Shown here piece by piece: positions 43,429 to 45,753 of a stretch of 45,753 nt of DNA. Position 1 is the stretch's first letter; every line of letters begins with the position of its first letter. The DNA is taken from positions 1-45,753 of the IMG/VR virus record IMGVR_UViG_3300050119_000086; one strand, given 5' to 3'. Under the pieces are notes generated by a model. The model did not search any database. It was not told the origin of the DNA and worked only from the letters and a program-made list of their open reading frames with translations. The position numbers were made by a program, and so were the translations under genes. This DNA comes from a virus.

Positions 43429-43623
43429 CTAGCTCCGCAGCTCCCGGCCTTCGCGCTTGGCGGACTCGATCTGCGCGTCCCTGAATTCGCTTTTGATAAG
43501 CCGGTAGATAGCCGGGCAGATGCGCATGACCGCGGACCGCGCGATGCGGGCGTTGTCCGGGCTGAATCCCTCCAGGTCGACGAAGGTCAGCAACGCCTCT
43601 TTGAGCTTATCCGGGGTGATCAG
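43429..43623 (-). CDS. Small helical protein with probable CTG start
   Basis: A 64-residue product begins at CTG (43623), which overlaps the upstream stop as CTGA and has GGAGG five bases before it. No ATG lies nearby in frame; the only canonical alternative is a GTG at 43689 without a ribosome site. The protein (ITPDKLKEALLTFVDLEG, FSPDNARIARSAVMRICPAI, then YRLIKSEFRDAQIESAKREG) is helical. It is coupled to the cell-wall hydrolase. Function unknown. Confidence 0.6.
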   Translation of the reverse strand: MITPDKLKEALLTFVDLEGFSPDNARIARSAVMRICPAIYRLIKSEFRDAQIESAKREGRELRS

Positions 43624-44045
43624 AACGCCCTCCAGAAGCGCAGGCGGTCGATGTTGACCACGTGCACCGAGGTCCCGTCGAGCGCCCACTTCGGCGGGCG
43701 GGCGTCGAGCGACGAATCGTAATAATGAGTGGCCCCCTGAACGGTGTCAGCGATCGTGTCGTGGTACACAGCATCGGCAATCGTAAGGCATTCAGGCCAG
43801 GCCTGGTCTACCGATGGTGGGAACTTCGTCGCGTTAGGATCCCCCACATTGAAACTCGAGTACTGCATCGGGCATGTGATTACACCGAGAAAGTCTTTCC
43901 CCCACCATCGCGGGCGCCGGACTCTGTTTCTGATTGAGCACGCTTGCCCCGTGCGCGCCTCGAGCGAGCACCCGCGGCTCTCGCGCCAATTACACAGCGC
44001 CAGCAAGCATACGTTCCAGCTCGCGATTATGTCGGCGAGGACCAT
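43620..44045 (-). CDS. SleB/CwlJ-like cell-wall hydrolase (endolysin)
   Basis: A 141-residue protein. The LCNWRESRGCSLEARTGQAC segment with Glu22 matches the catalytic WRE-x-RG of SleB-type hydrolases, followed by SIRNRVRRP, GVITCPMQYSSFNVGD and AWPECLTIADAVYHD, then ATHYYDSSL. These enzymes cut the glycan strand of peptidoglycan. A weak hydrophobic N-terminus (VLADIIASWNVCLLAL) could act as a membrane anchor. It shares one base with the preceding stop (TGATG). Confidence 0.82.
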   Translation of the reverse strand: MVLADIIASWNVCLLALCNWRESRGCSLEARTGQACSIRNRVRRPRWWGKDFLGVITCPMQYSSFNVGDPNATKFPPSVDQAWPECLTIADAVYHDTIADTVQGATHYYDSSLDARPPKWALDGTSVHVVNIDRLRFWRAF

Positions 44046-44305
44046 TATTCTTGCGCTCCAAGCTGTACGATCTGGGCCACGATGGCCAGTTTTTCCCGGT
44101 CGATGTGCTCACCGAGGGCCCTTAGGGTCTCGAGCCTCTCCATGAATAGATCGCGCTTCACATCCTCGAATATAGCGGCCTCGAGGTCGCTTTGGCTGAC
44201 GTGCAGAACATCGTTATAGCGATACGTATTCTGCATGGTCCGATAGGTCTGCATGGCCCGTCGGGCAAGCCGCTGCGCTGCGGCCCTTGCGCGGCTGTCA
44301 TCCAT
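44045..44305 (-). CDS. Small helical protein upstream of endolysin
   Basis: An 86-residue protein beginning MDDSRARAAAQRLARRAMQ. It is charged and helical throughout (TYRYNDVLHVSQSDLEAAIF, then EDVKRDLFMERLETLRALGE). It starts inside the end of the small membrane gene and ends at the endolysin start. Function unknown. Confidence 0.65.
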   Translation of the reverse strand: MDDSRARAAAQRLARRAMQTYRTMQNTYRYNDVLHVSQSDLEAAIFEDVKRDLFMERLETLRALGEHIDREKLAIVAQIVQLGAQE

Positions 44306-44459
44306 TGGGGAGATTCTTCTTTCTGGCCAACGTGCGATGCACGTCCTCGATCTTCATCAGCCCTCGGCACCTCGCGCAGTACTGTGCGTGCCAGATCAAG
44401 TAGCCGACGAGAATGCCCACCGAGCACGCACCCGCCAAAAGTACGGAATCTAGCAACAC
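44298..44459 (-). CDS. Small membrane protein (53 aa)
   Basis: A GTG at 44459 with AAGGAG at seven-base spacing starts MLLDSVLLAGACSVGILVGY, then LIWHAQYCARCRGLM and a basic C-terminus KIEDVHRTLARKKNLPNG. One transmembrane helix (about 3-22) precedes a CARC pair and a cytoplasmic-looking tail. The stop overlaps the next ATG by eight bases. A holin-like or spanin-like lysis role is possible from context; there is no direct evidence. Confidence 0.68.
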   Translation of the reverse strand: MLLDSVLLAGACSVGILVGYLIWHAQYCARCRGLMKIEDVHRTLARKKNLPNG

Positions 44460-44471
44460 GCAAGGCTCCTT

Positions 44472-44678
44472 TTACCTTTTCGCATTTACCGATTGTACCG
44501 GCAGCGTCGCGCGGCACCATCCTTGCCACGACGAACTGAGCCGGCAGGGATTGCTGGTCCCGTAGTAGACGTTAAGGCGTCGCCACGAGCCCTTTATCTG
44601 CAACTGCGCGCAGCCGGCTAGGAAGATGGCGGCGATGGCGGCGCCGAAAACATGGCCTTGAATACCGGATAGACACAT
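44472..44678 (-). CDS. Putative small lipoprotein
   Basis: A 68-residue frame whose N-terminal hydrophobic stretch ends in a lipobox (AAIAAIFLAGC). The mature part CAQLQIKGSWRRLNVYYGTS would be about 46 residues. It overlaps the preceding gene by 61 bases and has no good ribosome site, so the start is uncertain. Its location in the lysis cluster is compatible with an outer-membrane spanin, though it is not Pro-rich like Rz1. Confidence 0.5.
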   Translation of the reverse strand: MCLSGIQGHVFGAAIAAIFLAGCAQLQIKGSWRRLNVYYGTSNPCRLSSSWQGWCRATLPVQSVNAKR

Positions 44679-44809
44679 TCTGCGAATTCGCTCTGTGTGA
44701 ATGATTTTCCCTCGCTGCCGATCTTCACTTGGAACGTGGTCGAGCCGCCGAACATGCCCTCTGAGGCAATGACGGTCATATCGTTGAAACTGATCGTTTT
44801 AGATGGCAT
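44618..44809 (-). CDS. Small hypothetical protein
   Basis: A 63-residue protein with a strong ribosome site (GGAGG). It has a beta-rich start (MPSKTISFNDMTVIASEGMF, FQVKIGSEGKSFT) and a C-terminal Pro/Ser run (FSAPPSPPSS). No family recognised. Confidence 0.65.
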   Translation of the reverse strand: MPSKTISFNDMTVIASEGMFGGSTTFQVKIGSEGKSFTQSEFAECVYPVFKAMFSAPPSPPSS

Positions 44810-44821
44810 TTCTGCCCTCCT

Positions 44822-44980
44822 TTAGAGTCTGAAGACTTGGGCTCCGAGCAGCCACACAAACACGAACAGCCCGCACCCGAACATGATTCGACCAATCTCG
44901 GAAATTTTGGTGTTCGTTGCGAAGGCGTAAATCAGCAATCCGGCTACTGCGATAAGTAATGCAAACGGGCTAATAGCCAT
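44822..44980 (-). CDS. Small two-span membrane protein, holin candidate
   Basis: An ATG with AGGAGA before it encodes 52 residues: ISPFALLIAVAGLLIYAFAT, then NTKISEIGRIMFGCGLF and VFVWLLGAQVFRL. Two hydrophobic segments flank a short KISEIGR loop, a pattern common in small phage membrane proteins of unknown role. It lies in the lysis cluster, so holin function is a plausible inference. Confidence 0.72.
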   Translation of the reverse strand: MAISPFALLIAVAGLLIYAFATNTKISEIGRIMFGCGLFVFVWLLGAQVFRL

Positions 44981-44990
44981 TGATTCTCCT

Positions 44991-45143
44991 TTACCTCAAA
45001 GCTCCGAGCAGGTACAGAACGAGCACGATGATGAGCACCGTGCCGAAGATGCCTCCTCCCCAAAAAGGGCCGCCGCGGCTGTATCCGTAGAATCCGCCGC
45101 CACCGCCGAACAGCAGCACGAGGACGATTATGAGCAGTAACAT
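44991..45143 (-). CDS. Small Gly-rich two-span membrane protein (DUF3309-like)
   Basis: An ATG at 45143 with AGGAG before it encodes 50 residues: MLLLIIVLVLLFGGGGGFYG, then YSRGGPFWGGGIFGTVLIIV and LVLYLLGALR. Two hydrophobic helices flank a Gly-rich loop, resembling small DUF3309-type proteins of bacteria and phages. The upstream-extended form is spurious. A lysis or membrane-stress role is unproven. Confidence 0.72.
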   Translation of the reverse strand: MLLLIIVLVLLFGGGGGFYGYSRGGPFWGGGIFGTVLIIVLVLYLLGALR

Positions 45144-45153
45144 GAGCTCTCCT

Positions 45154-45597
45154 TTAGGCCGCAGCCGGAGCGGTCCCTGCCGTGGTTGTGCTCGGCAGGT
45201 TGGTAAGCGCGGCATCCATTTCGTTGACGATCAGGTTAACCGCTGCTGTCACGCCTGCGGATGTGGAGCTGTTCTTTACCTCTGCCATCGCCAGCAGGCT
45301 TGCGAGGTTCGTCTTGACGCTATTCAGCGCCGATGCCACCGCAGCCGCCGACGTGCTGCCGGCCGGCACCGTAGCACCAGAAACGACCGTGCTAACCGTG
45401 GCGAGGTCGGCTTCGACCGTGCCGATGATCCCTGAGACGAGCGGAGCGACGGCCGGGTCCATGAGGCCGATAATCGTCTCAACGATGGGCGCAACGTAGG
45501 TGATGACGCCCTGGACCTGCTTTTCCCACGTGGTACTGCCAAACAGCTTCTTGAGGGTGCTGCCGATCTTGTCGAAGAAGGTTCCAATTGCACTCAT
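45154..45597 (-). CDS. Hypothetical phage protein with amphipathic N-terminus
   Basis: A 147-residue protein with AAGGAG before the ATG. The N-terminus MSAIGTFFDKIGSTLKKLFG is amphipathic; the middle is helical and Val/Ala/Ile-rich (VITYVAPIVETIIGLM, APLVSGIIGTVEADLATV), and the C-terminus is Thr/Ala-rich. It may associate with membranes. No family recognised; it is commonly placed among phage lysis-adjacent genes. Confidence 0.65.
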   Translation of the reverse strand: MSAIGTFFDKIGSTLKKLFGSTTWEKQVQGVITYVAPIVETIIGLMDPAVAPLVSGIIGTVEADLATVSTVVSGATVPAGSTSAAAVASALNSVKTNLASLLAMAEVKNSSTSAGVTAAVNLIVNEMDAALTNLPSTTTAGTAPAAA

Positions 45598-45618
45598 TTT
45601 CTGTTACTCCTTTGCCGC

Positions 45619-45753
45619 TTATAGCGGTCGGTATTTTCTGAGGAAAACTTCTTTGGGGTTGATGTAAATGTAGCCGTCCTGCTGAATTACCCAATAGTCG
45701 CCCACCGCCGGATCAATTCGCGATGTCATGCCTGGATCCGCTTGCACGATCTC
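45619..45753 (-). CDS. Small phage protein, 5' end may lie outside the window
   Basis: A frame open from the window edge to a TAA at 45619 (44 residues visible): EIVQADPGMTSRIDPAVGDY, then WVIQQDGYIYINPKEVFLRK and YRPL. The GDYW and DGYIYINPKEVF pattern recurs in short phage proteins near lysis genes. A start at the internal Met (MTSRIDP) is also possible. Function unknown. Confidence 0.6.
   Translation of the reverse strand, partial: EIVQADPGMTSRIDPAVGDYWVIQQDGYIYINPKEVFLRKYRPL

Noticed and set aside
44158-44529. Minus-strand frame overlapping several lysis-cluster genes
   Set aside because: It is out of frame with the better-supported 44045-44305 and 44298-44459 genes and is rich in Arg/Pro.

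Overview
The window reads as a contiguous piece of a tailed, contractile-tail (myovirus-like) bacteriophage or prophage. Nearly every gene is on the minus strand, packed with 1-4 base stop/start overlaps (ATGA, TGATG, GTGA), and the order is a standard virion assembly line. Recognisable families include terminase large subunit, a DUF1073-type portal, a Mu-gpF-like head protein, a DUF2213 protease/scaffold, a DUF2184/PF09950-type major capsid protein, a DUF4054 connector, a DUF3383 sheath, a DUF3277 tube and a complete baseplate. No integrase, DNA polymerase, primase, helicase, tRNA or CRISPR array was seen. A RusA resolvase, a DUF1376 protein and a RAD50/SbcC-like ATPase next to a Cas4-like nuclease suggest replication by host machinery with phage-encoded recombination. 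The signal peptides predicted here mostly cleave as A|Q or G|Q, a pattern I associate with Acidobacteriota secreted proteins. A soil Acidobacteriota host is therefore a guess, not a demonstration.

Layout in transcription order (right to left). At 45753-43429 is a lysis/late accessory cluster: several tiny membrane proteins, a putative lipoprotein and a SleB-like cell-wall hydrolase, ending at a hairpin at 43334-43360. At 43041-41464 is a regulatory/moron segment with the only clear plus-strand genes, a ribbon-helix-helix regulator and divergent promoters. At 41463-30924 is the early/recombination region: pentapeptide-repeat protein, a chain of very small proteins, an RDF-like protein, an HNH endonuclease, Cas4-like nuclease, RAD50-like ATPase, metallopeptidase (frameshifted), DUF1376 protein and RusA. 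At 30891-22064 are packaging and head genes. At 22079-10603 are neck, tail and baseplate genes. At 10596-1 are five consecutive fibre-like genes, each with an apparent Sec signal peptide.

The points most worth a second look are these. (1) The five signal-peptide fibre-like genes are translationally coupled to the baseplate operon. (2) The gene after the major capsid protein has an N-terminal extension built from copies of its own sequence plus an exact 76-bp copy of a gene 1 kb away. (3) An AMD-type motif recurs at the maturation boundaries of protease, capsid and portal. (4) The tail chaperone has a -1 frameshift signal. (5) The metallopeptidase is broken by one extra base, with its native C-terminus intact in the next frame. 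(6) Two genes were found by reading: a 53-residue membrane gene at 44298-44459 and a CTG-start candidate at 43623.
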